Source: Odobenus rosmarus divergens (Eukaryota; Chordata; Mammalia; Carnivora; Odobenidae). Taken from it: a stretch of DNA of 64,000 nucleotides. Location: positions 2,768,282-2,832,281 of the forward strand of contig NW_004450287.1 of assembly GCF_000321225.1 (NCBI RefSeq), read 5' to 3'. Positions 12,545-22,443 of the stretch are shown piece after piece. Under the pieces are notes generated by a model that was not told the origin of the DNA, ran no database searches, and was given only the letters and a program-made list of their open reading frames with translations. Every line of letters starts with the position of its first letter. Position 1 is the stretch's first letter. The position numbers and the translations under genes are program-made.

Positions 12545-12835
12545 TCTTCGTATGCTGTTGCTTCTCTCTGAAGTGGCCTTCCCAGTCATACAAATGTATG
12601 ATTGTCCTTGAAGACTCAGCATAGTGTCATTTCCTTCGTAAAACCTCTTGTCCACTTCCATCCTAACAACCAACCTATCTTTAATATACCACTTTTGATT
12701 AAAGCCCAATGCTCATCAAAGCTTGTCCCCTAATACTATATGTTTTACAATGTAATGTATTTTTCTGGCTACACATCTGCTCTTCTTCTGAGACTATGAA
12801 CATTAAGCTTAAGCACTGTGGTGTTATTCATCTTT

Positions 12836-13282
12836 TTTTTTTTATTTTGATTAAGTCCAATTTATCTCTTTCTTTTTTTTTATTATGTTATGTTAATCAC
12901 CATACATTACATCATTAGTTTTTGATGTAGCGTTCCATGATTCATTGTTTGTATATAACACCCAGTGCTCCATGCAGAACATGCCCTCTTTAATACCCAT
13001 CACCAGGCTAACCCATTCCCCCACCCCCCTCCCCTCTAGAACCCTCAGTTTGTTTCTCAGAGTCCATAGTCTCTCATGGTTCATCCCCCACTCCGATTCC
13101 CCCCCCTTCATTCTTCCCCTCCTGCTATCTTCCTCTTCTTCTGCTTCTGCTTCTGCTTCTTCTTCTTCTTTTTTTTAACATATAATGTATTATTTGTTTC
13201 AGAGGTACAGGTCTATGATTCAACAGTCTTACACAGTTCATAGCGCTCATCATGGCACATACCCTCCCCAATGTCTATCACC
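12836..13282 (-). mobile_element. L1 3' end (arctoid-type), minus strand, inserted in L2
   Basis: Perfect 16-bp target-site duplication GGTGTTATTCATCTTT at 12820-12835 and 13283-13298. On the minus strand the insert runs from the older-looking 3'UTR block ('CTGTACCTCTGAAACAAATA') through a GAA/GCA-rich tract and the block 'GAACCATGAGAGACTATGGA' to the terminal 'AATGATGTAATGTATGGTGA' and an A-rich tail. Strong 5' truncation leaves only 3'UTR. Open frames here (12893-13178) are read-through of this non-coding end. Confidence 0.93.
13130..13177. repeat. (CTTCTT/CTTCTG)n imperfect tandem within L1 3'UTR
   Basis: CTTCTTCTGCTTCTGCTTCT and similar units. This purine-rich (minus-strand GAA/GCA) tract is a regular part of this L1 3'UTR and not an independent locus. 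Confidence 0.8.
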
Positions 13283-13350
13283 GGTGTTATTCATCTTTAT
13301 ATCACCAGTGACCAGAAAAGAGTACATATTCAGTAAATACTGAATAAATC

Positions 13351-14814
13351 AATGGGACTCATATGAAGCTATTTTGACAAAGTGGCATTTGGTTATAGAA
13401 AGTAGTCAAAGGAAATCCTTGGAATGAAAATTATTGGAGATTTTGTTTCCTCATGTGTGCAGCTTGTTTCCTTCACTTACTCACATTTATACATATTTCA
13501 CTGCATTTGTTATTTCACACATGCTTTGCGGTTGGCTCTATAAATCTGTTTGGAATCACAATGGAGTACCTTGATAGTGGATAAAACTGTGCTCATAACT
13601 AGACTACCTTCTTTTGGTTTGTATTTTCTTGGTGAGAAAGTTACATGAACTAGGCGGTTCTCTCTGGATAGAACATACCTGTTCACTTTGGAACCCCTGG
13701 AAAGATACAGATCAAATTTTAAGTATAATGTAAAAACAGAGGTTCCAACATTTTTTTCCTGAACTTTAGTAGGAGACTTATTTCTTAATGCTTATAACAA
13801 AGGATAAGCTATGAATGTTAGCTACAATATCTTGGCTTTGTTTAAAATGACAAAGAATTTTTTAATAAAAAGTAAATATGAAGTAATACTGATAATATAT
13901 AAAGCTTGAATGTAGAAGAGATTTCCACTTCTAGCAATATGGCAAACTAGACTACCTGAAAAACCTTAACTGGAAGAAAGAATGATAGATAAAAACATAA
14001 TATGTAATACAAAATAAAATAAAGTGCAATACACAAACATTTAAATGAAACTCATGGCTGACTTTACTAGGAAAAAAGGATAGCATTGCGGATCAAAAAG
14101 AAAAATAAAATACCTTGAGAAGAAAAGATGTGAGCTGATGCTGAGCCTCACCAGTGCTTGCTATCCTGAGAGAACTAGCCAGTCTGGGTAACTAGGAGAT
14201 TGAGTTTTAACACTCAAGGAGCAGAAAAGAGAGTTAACTGAGACCCAGTTTAGTTTACCTAATAATGCCAGAACTCTCAACTAGCTACCTGTAGGGAAGT
14301 GGTGGACTAGAAAAAAATCCAACCCCTGGAAAAAAAAATGACTTGAAAGACTGACTTTTTTGGAGTGTTCCGTAGGTTGAATTGTTTTCCTGTGATAATT
14401 CATAAATACAGGTTTGGGATTTGAATTTACCCTACCTATATGATCTGGTAACATTCAGGTAAGGAATAACATAAGTGTTCAAGAGCCCATAATACCCCTG
14501 AAAAGACTTTGAAATCAAACAAACAAACAAAAACCATACTGAAGATCTGTTTTAACCCAAGTTATTGAAGAGTCAAGCCCCAGTGAAGATTAGTTCAGTC
14601 CAAAATTATAAGAAAAAACACAGAGAAACAATGCAATATGAACAAGAGTCAGTAGGTTCAGAGTAGCACTGTCTCCTGATCCTGTTACATAACAGAAATA
14701 GTGGAAAGAAACTATTATTTTTTAAATGTCAAAAATCATGAGTAAATATTTATAAAAACAGGAATTGAGCAAGATATCATGACCAAAAGACTTATAGTTT
14801 TGAAAAAAAAACCA
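13351..14814. other. Unassigned; right part possibly ancient L1 5' sequence
   Basis: 13351-13900 shows nothing. From about 13920 the plus strand becomes A-rich ('CAATATGGCAAACTAGACTA', 'GAACAAGAGTCAGTAGGTTC'), which resembles ancient L1 5' regions, but no motif is decisive. Confidence 0.3.
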
Positions 14815-14852
14815 AATAGATTTTGAGAAAAGATATTTTCTCAAAATCTATT
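14815..14852. repeat. Perfect inverted repeat (17-bp arms, 4-nt loop)
   Basis: AATAGATTTTGAGAAAA (14815-14831), spacer GATA, then its exact reverse complement (14836-14852). A 24-bp piece of the left side (14818-14841) recurs directly at about 14860-14883. Function unknown. Confidence 0.93.
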
Positions 14853-14915
14853 TTCAAAGAGATTTTGAGAAAAGATATTTTCTTTAAAATGGTATGTACT
14901 GATAAGATGGTTATT

Positions 14916-14963
14916 TAATTATATTAATTTAATTATATTAATACAATTAAATTAATATAATTA
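14916..14963. repeat. Perfect AT-only inverted repeat (19-bp arms, 10-nt loop)
   Basis: TAATTATATTAATTTAATT (14916-14934) is matched exactly by its reverse complement at 14945-14963. It sits 63 bp from the previous palindrome in an extremely AT-rich stretch that runs on to about 14990. Confidence 0.92.
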
Positions 14964-15193
14964 TTTAATTATATATATACAAATATATTACTCAGAAAGA
15001 GAAATATAGAGATAAGGATATTGAAAACCTGAGACATCGATCAGATTGACTGAGAAATTCAACAATTTATAGACATTCCTTAGCTGAAAACAGAAAATAA
15101 AACCGCCTGTTCAAAAGATAACATCTGATAATTTTAGTATTGATGAACGACAGAAATCCTCTTATTTAGGAAACATTGGAGGAAAGGTAAGTT

Positions 15194-15260
15194 GAGAGAG
15201 AGAGAAAGAGAAAGAGAAAGAAATTCAGTAACTTCAGTAACTTCAGTAACTTCAGTTACG
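15194..15260. repeat. (GAGAAA)n followed by (TTCAGTAAC)4 tandem repeat
   Basis: A GA-rich simple repeat (about 15194-15223) leads into four copies of the nonamer TTCAGTAAC, the last one mutated to TTCAGTTAC. Confidence 0.88.
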
Positions 15261-15809
15261 GGTTGTTTGTTGTGTTGTTTTTGGCTATGTTGGTGTGAGT
15301 GATCAATAGATCTTGAGATTTAACCAATTTTTATCCAGTGTTACTGGATAAATTCTTTACCCCAGATAGCATCACTGTCATGTAATGGCAGCTTTCAGAT
15401 TTATAAATATAATGTCCTGGTGGAAGAGCCTCTCAGAAAGCTATTTTCAAACAGTGCTCTCAGAAGTCCTGTGAAATTTAACATTGGGTGGGGAAGAGTT
15501 TGGGATGAGAGGGCAGAGTTCTCAGGGTATTCCCAGTTCAACTACAATGATTCCTTTATTTAACTGTTTATACATTAAACTTCTTCACATAATAGGAATT
15601 GGGGGGGTTGGATATTGCTATTCTTAACCACAGCTACTTTTAATAATGCAATTAGTAATTGTAGGAACATTTTAATTATTTGTGTAGGCCACATTCAGCA
15701 GTAAGAGAAGGGGTATGCTTAATTGTTCTGTATAATAAAGAACAACATACTTTTGTGCTGTAGAGCACTCTGCTAAGAATGGTGAGAAGGAAAGGAAGGA
15801 GAAAGTCTA
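15261..15809. other. Unassigned sequence
   Basis: No repeat or gene recognised. Contains a short G-run (15601-15607). Confidence 0.4.
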
Positions 15810-16620
15810 TTGCATTCCTGGACCAATTCCCACTTTGGGCTGGGGGTTCCCAACACACCAACAAATAATTCTTGGAACACCAGCTGGGTGTCCTATAATT
15901 CAAATCAATTCTGACCCTACCTACCCAGAGGTTAAGGGTTCAATCTACAAGACTGCCCCTCCTCCTGGTTCCCATTTCAGACTTCAGTTGCAAGTCTAGT
16001 TACCTCTGCTTCTGATTGACAAGCTACAGATTGGAGGTTCCCATGATCTCCTCCTTGGACTTTAGCAGCCAGTCCGAAGTCCAGGTTGTTACCAACTGGC
16101 TAGAAATCAAAGGTTACAGTGACTTCCTTGGGTTCAATTAATTTGCTAGAGCAGCTCACAGAACTTAGAGAAACATTTTACTTACTAGATCACAGGTTTA
16201 TTATAAAAAGATATAATTCAGGAACAGCCAGATGAAAGAGATTAATTGGGCAAGGTATGGGGGAAGGGAAGAGGAGCTTCCATGTCCTCTCCAAGTGCTC
16301 CATTCTCCCCAAATTTCCATGCACTCACCAACCCAGAAGATATTTGAACCCTGTCCTCCATGGAGGCTTCATTACAAAGTCATGATTGATTAAATCATTA
16401 GCCAGTGGTGATTGATTTAATGTCAAGGCCCTCTCCCTTCCCCTGGAGTTGGAGGTTGCTGTGAGACTGAAAGTTCCAACCCTTTAATCCTTGCTTGGTT
16501 CTCCTGGCAACCAGTTTACTTCCTTAGGTGGGGTCCAAAAGTCACCTCATTAACATAACAAGAAATACCTTTGTCTCTCAATACTTGAGAAATGTGAAGG
16601 GTTTTGGGAGCTGTGACTGT
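15810..16620 (-). mobile_element. Solo LTR relic, ERVL-like, minus strand
   Basis: Minus-strand reading gives an LTR-like unit. It includes 'TTTTGGACCCCACCTAAGGA', 'GGCTAATGATTTAATCAATC', an AATAAA-type signal with 'TTATAATAAACCTGTGATCT', and a distal end with 'TAGGACACCCAGCTGGTGTT'. I recognise the pattern as an old mammalian ERVL-class LTR, but the exact family name is uncertain. No internal gag/pol sequence accompanies it, so it is a solo or fragmentary LTR. The 90-codon (16528-16800) and 75-codon (15676-15903) frames overlapping its ends are not viral genes. Confidence 0.6.
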
Positions 16621-17234
16621 AGCTTATTGAATTATGAATGCTCCTTACAACTTACATGGCTCAGAGAGCTTAGAAGATGTTTAACAATGTTCTTAGAAGT
16701 TCTCTTAGAAAAGGGGCAAAGAGGTAGAGGAATCCATAAAAATGCTACCACCAAAATTTGTATAAATATAAGAGGAGAGTCTGACTTCCATCGGGCATAG
16801 AGTTTTAAGAAGTTGGAAGTGTTGAACCAACAGTTTTAGAGTGCCCAACTGGAATGTGGGATACATGGGCAATATTTCATTTGGAGAAAGGATTTTGTGC
16901 TTAGTTTGAAAACTATTCCTGTAGGTAAATAATTCTTAGAATTGCATCCTGTTTTGAACACAGGAGACATGCCACTTTCCATATACCATAAAAATTTTTT
17001 ACTGCCATTGAATCTACTATAAGACAAAAAATTGGTTTAGCCTAACCCCTTCCTGGCTGTATTAGAGGCAACCTCCATACTAACGGAGTGGATATCATAG
17101 TCATAAAATAATTGTTGATATCAAGAACTAAGTGGGATCAAGAAGGGCCCTTGGCATGGGAACTTTAGCTACTTCACACTTCAAGCTTCTGCTATATAAT
17201 GTGACTTTCCCTAGGTGCACTGTTTGCTAGTCAA
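16621..17234. other. Unassigned sequence
   Basis: No recognisable feature. Short open frames here have no family resemblance. Confidence 0.4.
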
Positions 17235-17340
17235 CACATGATTCCTCTATTCTAAACCACTTCTAACATGATACCTAGTAAAAACTTGATGGCCATTTGC
17301 TGAGTGAATAGTTGAATGAACAAATGAATGGATGCATGTC
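17235..17340 (+). mobile_element. L2 LINE 3' end relic, plus strand
   Basis: 'GATACCTAGTAAAAACTTGA' followed by 'TTTGCTGAGTGAATAGTTGA' and ATGAACAAATGAATG matches the L2 terminus (…tagtaggtgctcaataaatgtttgctgaatgaatg). Confidence 0.6.
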
Positions 17341-17366
17341 ATTTGTTCATGCATCCATTCATTTGG
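17322..17366. repeat. Perfect inverted repeat (18-bp arms, 9-nt loop)
   Basis: CAAATGAATGGATGCATG (17322-17339) is matched exactly by its reverse complement at 17349-17366. The left arm is the terminal GAATG-type tail of the L2 relic, so the right arm looks like an inverted duplication of that tail. Confidence 0.93.
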
Positions 17367-17371
17367 ATGCA

Positions 17372-17399
17372 TAAAGAACATAAAAATATGTTCTTTATT
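17372..17399. repeat. Second inverted repeat (12-bp arms, 4-nt loop)
   Basis: ATAAAGAACATA, AAAA, TATGTTCTTTAT. Immediately follows the previous palindrome. Confidence 0.88.
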
Positions 17400-18061
17400 G
17401 CTAAAATCTTTCTAAGCTATTTTTCAGGGATTTTTTTTATCATGAAGGGAGAACTATAAATGTAAATCTTATAGTATTTTGCTAACTGTAAAGGCAACAA
17501 TAGTATTTAATAACATCACCTCTGGTAGTAGAATTTGGACGTGAACTTAAATAATAGTCACACAAGGTCACTTATGCATGGTCATGATTGGAGAACCGGG
17601 GGAGTCTTATTTGTATAAGATACAGGAAACTTCTAAGGAAAAGCTCATTCTAAGAAAGAGAGAGTGAGGAAAATAAATCTGAGGATAGGCTGAGATTAAA
17701 GAAGATGGGCAATTTTGGGCCTATGTTGATTATATTTACCTTTAGTCTGAATGGTTTCTTTTTCCTCTTTTCCCTCCCTCCCTCTTCCCCCCCCCTTTTT
17801 TGCAAGAGTACAGAAGAGTGGAAATTAAAATAAAAATATTTGAAATAGTGACTTCATTAAAATGGCATTGGTACAATAAGTCAGCAATATTCTGGGATCC
17901 ATGTAGGAAAAATGTGAATAAAGGGAGAGTGATGTTCCTTATTTGTGCAGAGAACCCTAACCACAATGAAGCCACCTTTTAGACATCTTAGACCCTAGAC
18001 TGCTGACTGGTGGCATCAGTGGTACAGGCCCTTTTGGTACAGGAGTATGGCAATCAAAGAC
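17400..18061. other. Unassigned sequence with a C/T-rich run
   Basis: A (CCCT)n/C9/T6 pyrimidine run at about 17770-17801 is the only structure seen. Frames at 17742-17982 are chance. Confidence 0.4.
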
Positions 18062-18073
18062 AGGCATTTGTCT

Positions 18074-19632
18074 TTGTTAAAATGTTCAGACTACCCAAAG
18101 CAATCTACAGATTTAATGCAATCCCTATCAAAATACCAACTGCATTTTTCACAGAACTAGAACAAATAACCCTAAAATTTGTATGGAACCATAAAAGACT
18201 CCGAATGGCTAAAGGAATCTTGAGAAAGAAGAACAAAACAGGAGGTATCACAATTCCAGATTTCAAGATACACAACAAAGCTGTAGTAATCAAAACAGTA
18301 TGGTACTGGCACAAAAATAGACACAGAGATCAACAGAACAGAATAGAGAGCCCAGAATTGGTCAATTAATCTATGACAGAGAAGACAAAATATGCAATGG
18401 GGAAAAGACAGTTTCTTCAATAAATGGTGTTGGGAAAACTGGACAGCAACATGTAAAAGAATGAAACTGGACCACTCTCCTACATCATACACAAAAATAA
18501 ACTCAAAATGGATTAATGACCTAAATGTGAGCCCTGAAACCATAAAAATCCTAGAAGAGAGCATAGGCAGTAATTTCTCTGATGTCAGCCATAGCAACAT
18601 TTTTCTAGATATGTCTATCTAGGTAAGGGAAACAAAAGCAAAAATGAACTACTAGAACTACATCAAAATAGAAAGCTTTTGCACAGCAAAAGAAAACCTA
18701 CTGAATGGGAGAAGATAATTGCAGATGATATATCCAATAAAGGGTTAGTATCCAAAATATATAAAGAACTTATACAAGTCAATACCAAAAAACCCCAATA
18801 CTCCAATTAAAAAATGAATAGACATTTTTCCTAAGAGATATACAGATGGCTAACAGACACATGAAAAGATACTCAACATTTCTCATCATCAGGCAAATGC
18901 AAATCAAAACCACAATGGGATATCACCTCACACCTGTCGGAATAGCTAAAGTCAAAAACACAAGAAACAACAAATATTGGTGAGGATATGGAGAAAAAGG
19001 AACCTTCGAGCACTGCTGGGAATGCAGACTGGTGCAGGAAGATGGTATGGAGTTTCCTCAAAAAATTAAAAATGGAATGGACTTATGATGCAGTAATTCC
19101 ACTACTGGGTATTTACCCATAGAATACGAAAACACTAATTTGAAAAGGTATATTCACCCCTATGTTTATTGCAGCATTGTTTACAATAGCCAAATTATGG
19201 AAGCAAGTGTCCATATATACATGAATGGATGAAGAAGATGTGGTATATATACACAATGGAATGTTACTCAGCCATAAAAAAGAATGAAATATCTTGCCAT
19301 TTATACCAACATGGATGGATCTCAAGGGTATTATGCTAAGTGAAATAAATCCATCAGAGAAACACAAATACCATATGTTTTCACTCATACGTGGAATTTA
19401 AGAAACAAAACAAATGAACAAAGAAAAAAAACAGACAGACTCAACTATAGAGAACAAACTGATGGTTACTAGAGGGGAGGTGGGCGGGAAGACGGTTGAA
19501 GCAGGTGAAGGGGATTAAGAGTACAGTTATCATGATGAGCACTGAGTAATGTATAGAATTGTTGAATCACTATATTGTACACCTGAAACTAATATAACAC
19601 TGTATGTTAATTATAGTGGAATAAAAACAAAG
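18074..19632 (+). mobile_element. 5'-truncated L1 with ORF2 C-terminal remnant and 3'UTR, plus strand
   Basis: The plus strand carries the C-terminal third of L1 ORF2 (reverse-transcriptase thumb to cysteine-rich end). '[20 protein letters not shown]' at about 18081 and '[20 protein letters not shown]' at about 18171 are in one frame up to a stop at 18367. Later pieces ('[20 protein letters not shown]', '[20 protein letters not shown]') lie in shifted frames, so ORF2 is dead. The 3'UTR ends 'TTGTACACCTGAAACTAATA' and an A-rich tail. Near-identical 12-mers AGGCATTTGTCT (18062-18073) and AGGCATCTGTCT (19633-19644) form the target-site duplication. Minus-strand frames at 18105-19388 are antisense shadows of this element. 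Confidence 0.9.
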
Positions 19633-19644
19633 AGGCATCTGTCT

Positions 19645-20000
19645 ACCCATTCATCCATGTACCCATTCAACAAAGATTTAATGGGGCTGCAGACAATGTA
19701 CTAAGAATTTAACTGAGTAACACAAATCCCTTTATTCAAGAAAGTGTTGGACCGAATGGACAAGCAGATCTGTACTTCTAGGGCATTATGAAAGAGGAAT
19801 GTACTGTGTAATATAAGAATATTTGGATGGGCAGTCAAGACTAGTCAGAGATTTCTCAGACCTGGGCCAAAACCTGAGTGGTAAAGGAGTAGATGTTAGA
19901 AGAATGTTTTCCTGGCGGAAGGAATAGTGATTGTGAAGCTCACAGACATGAGACAAAATTAAGTTGCAGAATATTTTGGAAAACTGCATGCCATCATCTC
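19645..20000 (-). mobile_element. L2 LINE relic, minus strand
   Basis: 'TTCAACAAAGATTTAATGGG' is a reversed L2 terminus. It is followed by text like the L2 3' ORF region ('GTGATTGTGAAGCTCACAGA', AGAATATTTTGGAAAACTGC). The L1 just upstream inserted at its edge. Confidence 0.5.
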
Positions 20001-21152
20001 CTGAATACTTCTTTGGGTTTATTTAAATAAGTCATGAGATTCATAAAGTATGAATTCTAAAATACCCAGAAGAAATAGGTACATTTCTTCAATTTGGTTT
20101 CTTAACTCCTTTGTGCTTCTTATGTCTCTTACTACTCCACTTTTTAATATTGACTCTGATATTTCTATTAGTTGCTTCTCTTTTCAGCTGGCATTTTATA
20201 GTATCTTAGGTCAAGGTTTGTGTATGCTAAGCAATTACTGTGAATCTTTTTTTTTTGGATCATAAAGAAAGCTCCAAAACTTTTTTGTCCTCACAGCACC
20301 TCAATCATTGCCTGTGCATAACAAAAACCAATTTCTTTATTTTTATATAAACTTCCTTAGCTTAAAAATTTACAAATCTAACTAGATATTGTTTGTTTAG
20401 ATGGTCTTGGTAGTTATGTTCCTTAGCTGACCACCTCATAAGTGGGCAGTTTCTATAATGAAATGAAATATGAAATGATCTTAAAATTTTGTGAGGTGCT
20501 CTGATATCCATTCCAGGTGCCTGTGATTCAGGTAGATATTTTTGGCAATGTTCTGCAAAATTGGAAAAACATTGCTCTGTGGGTTTCTGAGAAACATCTG
20601 CAATTTTTCTCATGTGCATTGTGCTAGTAGCAACTCCTACTAATCAGCGGGAAACACAGGGCATGAGTAATTTATCCATTAAGTGAGTCACATAAGGCAA
20701 GCGGAAAAGAGAGATTTGTTGATGCTTAGAAGTGATATTTTTACACTTCGGTCAAAGATTATTTCTCATAAATGTTTTAACATACGCTAAGCTGGAAGTG
20801 TTTTGGTTCAATTGTTAGTGAGGTAACAAAATCTCAGTATTTTTAATGTGAATTTTTAAAACAACTCAAAAATAGCTATGGGTATTTTCCTCAGGACTAC
20901 TTAAGAATCACTTTTGAGTTGAGATGCCAGAGTTTTAAAATAACTTTTGAAAAATAAGAAAAATCATTTGTTTACCAGTTAATCTAGAAATAAAGCTTAA
21001 AAATCAAAGAACAAAAATGAAAGAACTCAAATGTTAGAAATCTTCTAATTAAGGAATTTTAAAACCAAAATTTTGAAGTACAATTATATTTATATCACTA
21101 CCTAGTTTTCTGCATTACTTTCGCAATTTTTTATTTTGAAAAATTCAAATAG
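20001..21152. other. Unassigned AT-rich sequence
   Basis: No repeat family or gene recognised over about 1.1 kb. The 71- and 85-codon frames (20050-20265 plus, 20362-20619 minus) show nothing familiar. Confidence 0.4.
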
Positions 21153-21280
21153 TGGGGACGGAAGGTTCTATGGTGAGCGCTGTGAATTGTGTCAGACTGA
21201 TGAATCACAGACCTGTACCCCTGAAACAAATAATACATTATATGTTAATAAAAATAAATAAATTAAAAAAATAAATCCTT
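21153..21280 (+). mobile_element. L1 3' end fragment, plus strand
   Basis: 'ATGGTGAGCGCTGTGAATTG' and 'CAGACCTGTACCCCTGAAAC' followed by 'ATTATATGTTAATAAAAATA' and an A/T-rich tail. This is the same 3'UTR block seen reversed at 13190-13282, here as a very short 5'-truncated insertion. Confidence 0.85.
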
Positions 21281-22095
21281 TTTGCTCAAAGCAAAAGAAA
21301 TAAATAAACAATAGTCATGTCAACATATGACCTTTAAAAAAAAAAAGAGTTGTAAGAATAGCACATTCACCAAAGGGTAACATTTAATCACACTTGCTTT
21401 GTCTTCCTCAAATATTTCAGCATGTGACTTCAAAAAACAAGGATACTCTTCCTACTTTACTACATTAAAATTATCACAACCAGGAAATGTAACATTGAAA
21501 AATACAATTATTTAATATATAGTCCATATTCAAATTCCTCCAGTTATCTGAATAAAATCCTTCATAGGTTTTTTGATCCAGAGTACATTAAGAATAACAC
21601 ATTGTATTTATTTTAGTCTATTAATAAAGTAAAGCTTTGTTGACTATTCATTTATATGTAAGCTAAATTTATCACACCTAATTGAAGTAGGAGAGACACC
21701 ATCTTGACAGCATCTTAGCCAAATCTCAAAACAGAGTGAAGCTCAAATGGTTCTAAACTGGAAGAATGCACTTCAATATGGATTAATGTAATTTTTCTCT
21801 CATGATTTGATTGAAGCTAAACATTTTTTCCAGGCATACCACAAAGGTGATTTTTTTGTCCTCTGTACAGAATATGATGTTATTTGTTCCATTATTGGTG
21901 ACATGTGGCTTGATCATTTGAATAAGGTGTTATTTCTCAGTTTTATTCATTGCACAAGTTCTTTTTAATAAGTAATCTGTAGGGAGAAACTTTATGGGGA
22001 TATGACCATCATGACCTGCATATATTCACCAGTATTATCAGCACCCATTATTTCTTTATTATTTTGATAGGTGAAAAAGAAAAATAATACATTTT

Positions 22096-22132
22096 AATAA
22101 TAATAATAATAAATAATAAATAAAAATAATAA
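22096..22132. repeat. (TAA)n/(TAAA)n simple repeat
   Basis: AATAATAATAATAAATAATA-type tract within the ancient L1 3'UTR. Confidence 0.8.
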
Positions 22133-22245
22133 TTTTTTTAACATTTGTTAATTGATTTGTCCATAAGGAAGAGCTTTTCCTTTTCCTTACTTTGTAATTG
22201 TCATTATTTAACAACAATATAGACTTTCGGTTCCTTTCTTACTAC

Positions 22246-22443
22246 TTTTTTTTTTTTTAAAGATCTTATTTATTTATTTGAGAGAGAGAGAGAGCTAGTG
22301 AGAGAGAGCAAGAGCAGGGAGGATAGGGAGAAAACAGGCTCCCCAAGGGCAGGGAGCCCAACGGGGGGCTCGATCCCAGGACCCCAGGATCATGACCTGA
22401 GCCTAATGCAGACACTTAACTGACTGAGCCACCCAGGTGCCCC
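22246..22443 (-). mobile_element. CAN-type SINE, minus strand, inside ancient L1
   Basis: T-rich tail, AAAGATCTTATTTATTTATT, GAGA tract, 'GATCATGACCTGAGCCTAAT' and the reversed head ending CCACCCAGGTGCCCC. Imperfect flanks TTCCTTTCTTA / TTCTTTCTTA suggest the target-site duplication. Confidence 0.94.

Larger units (their letters stand above)
12545..13350 (+). mobile_element. L2 LINE 3' region, plus strand, split by an L1
   Basis: 12545-12835 reads like the L2 3' region ('GAAGTGGCCTTCCCAGTCAT', 'AAGACTCAGCATAGTGTCAT', 'GACTATGAACATTAAGCTTA'). It resumes at 13299 with 'AGTACATATTCAGTAAATAC' and 'TGAATAAATCAATGGG'. The L1 in between was inserted later, so removal of the insert and one duplication copy restores a continuous L2 end. 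Confidence 0.75.

Noticed and set aside
18105..19388. Minus-strand frames of 62-142 codons
   Set aside because: Antisense to a plus-strand L1 ORF2 remnant.
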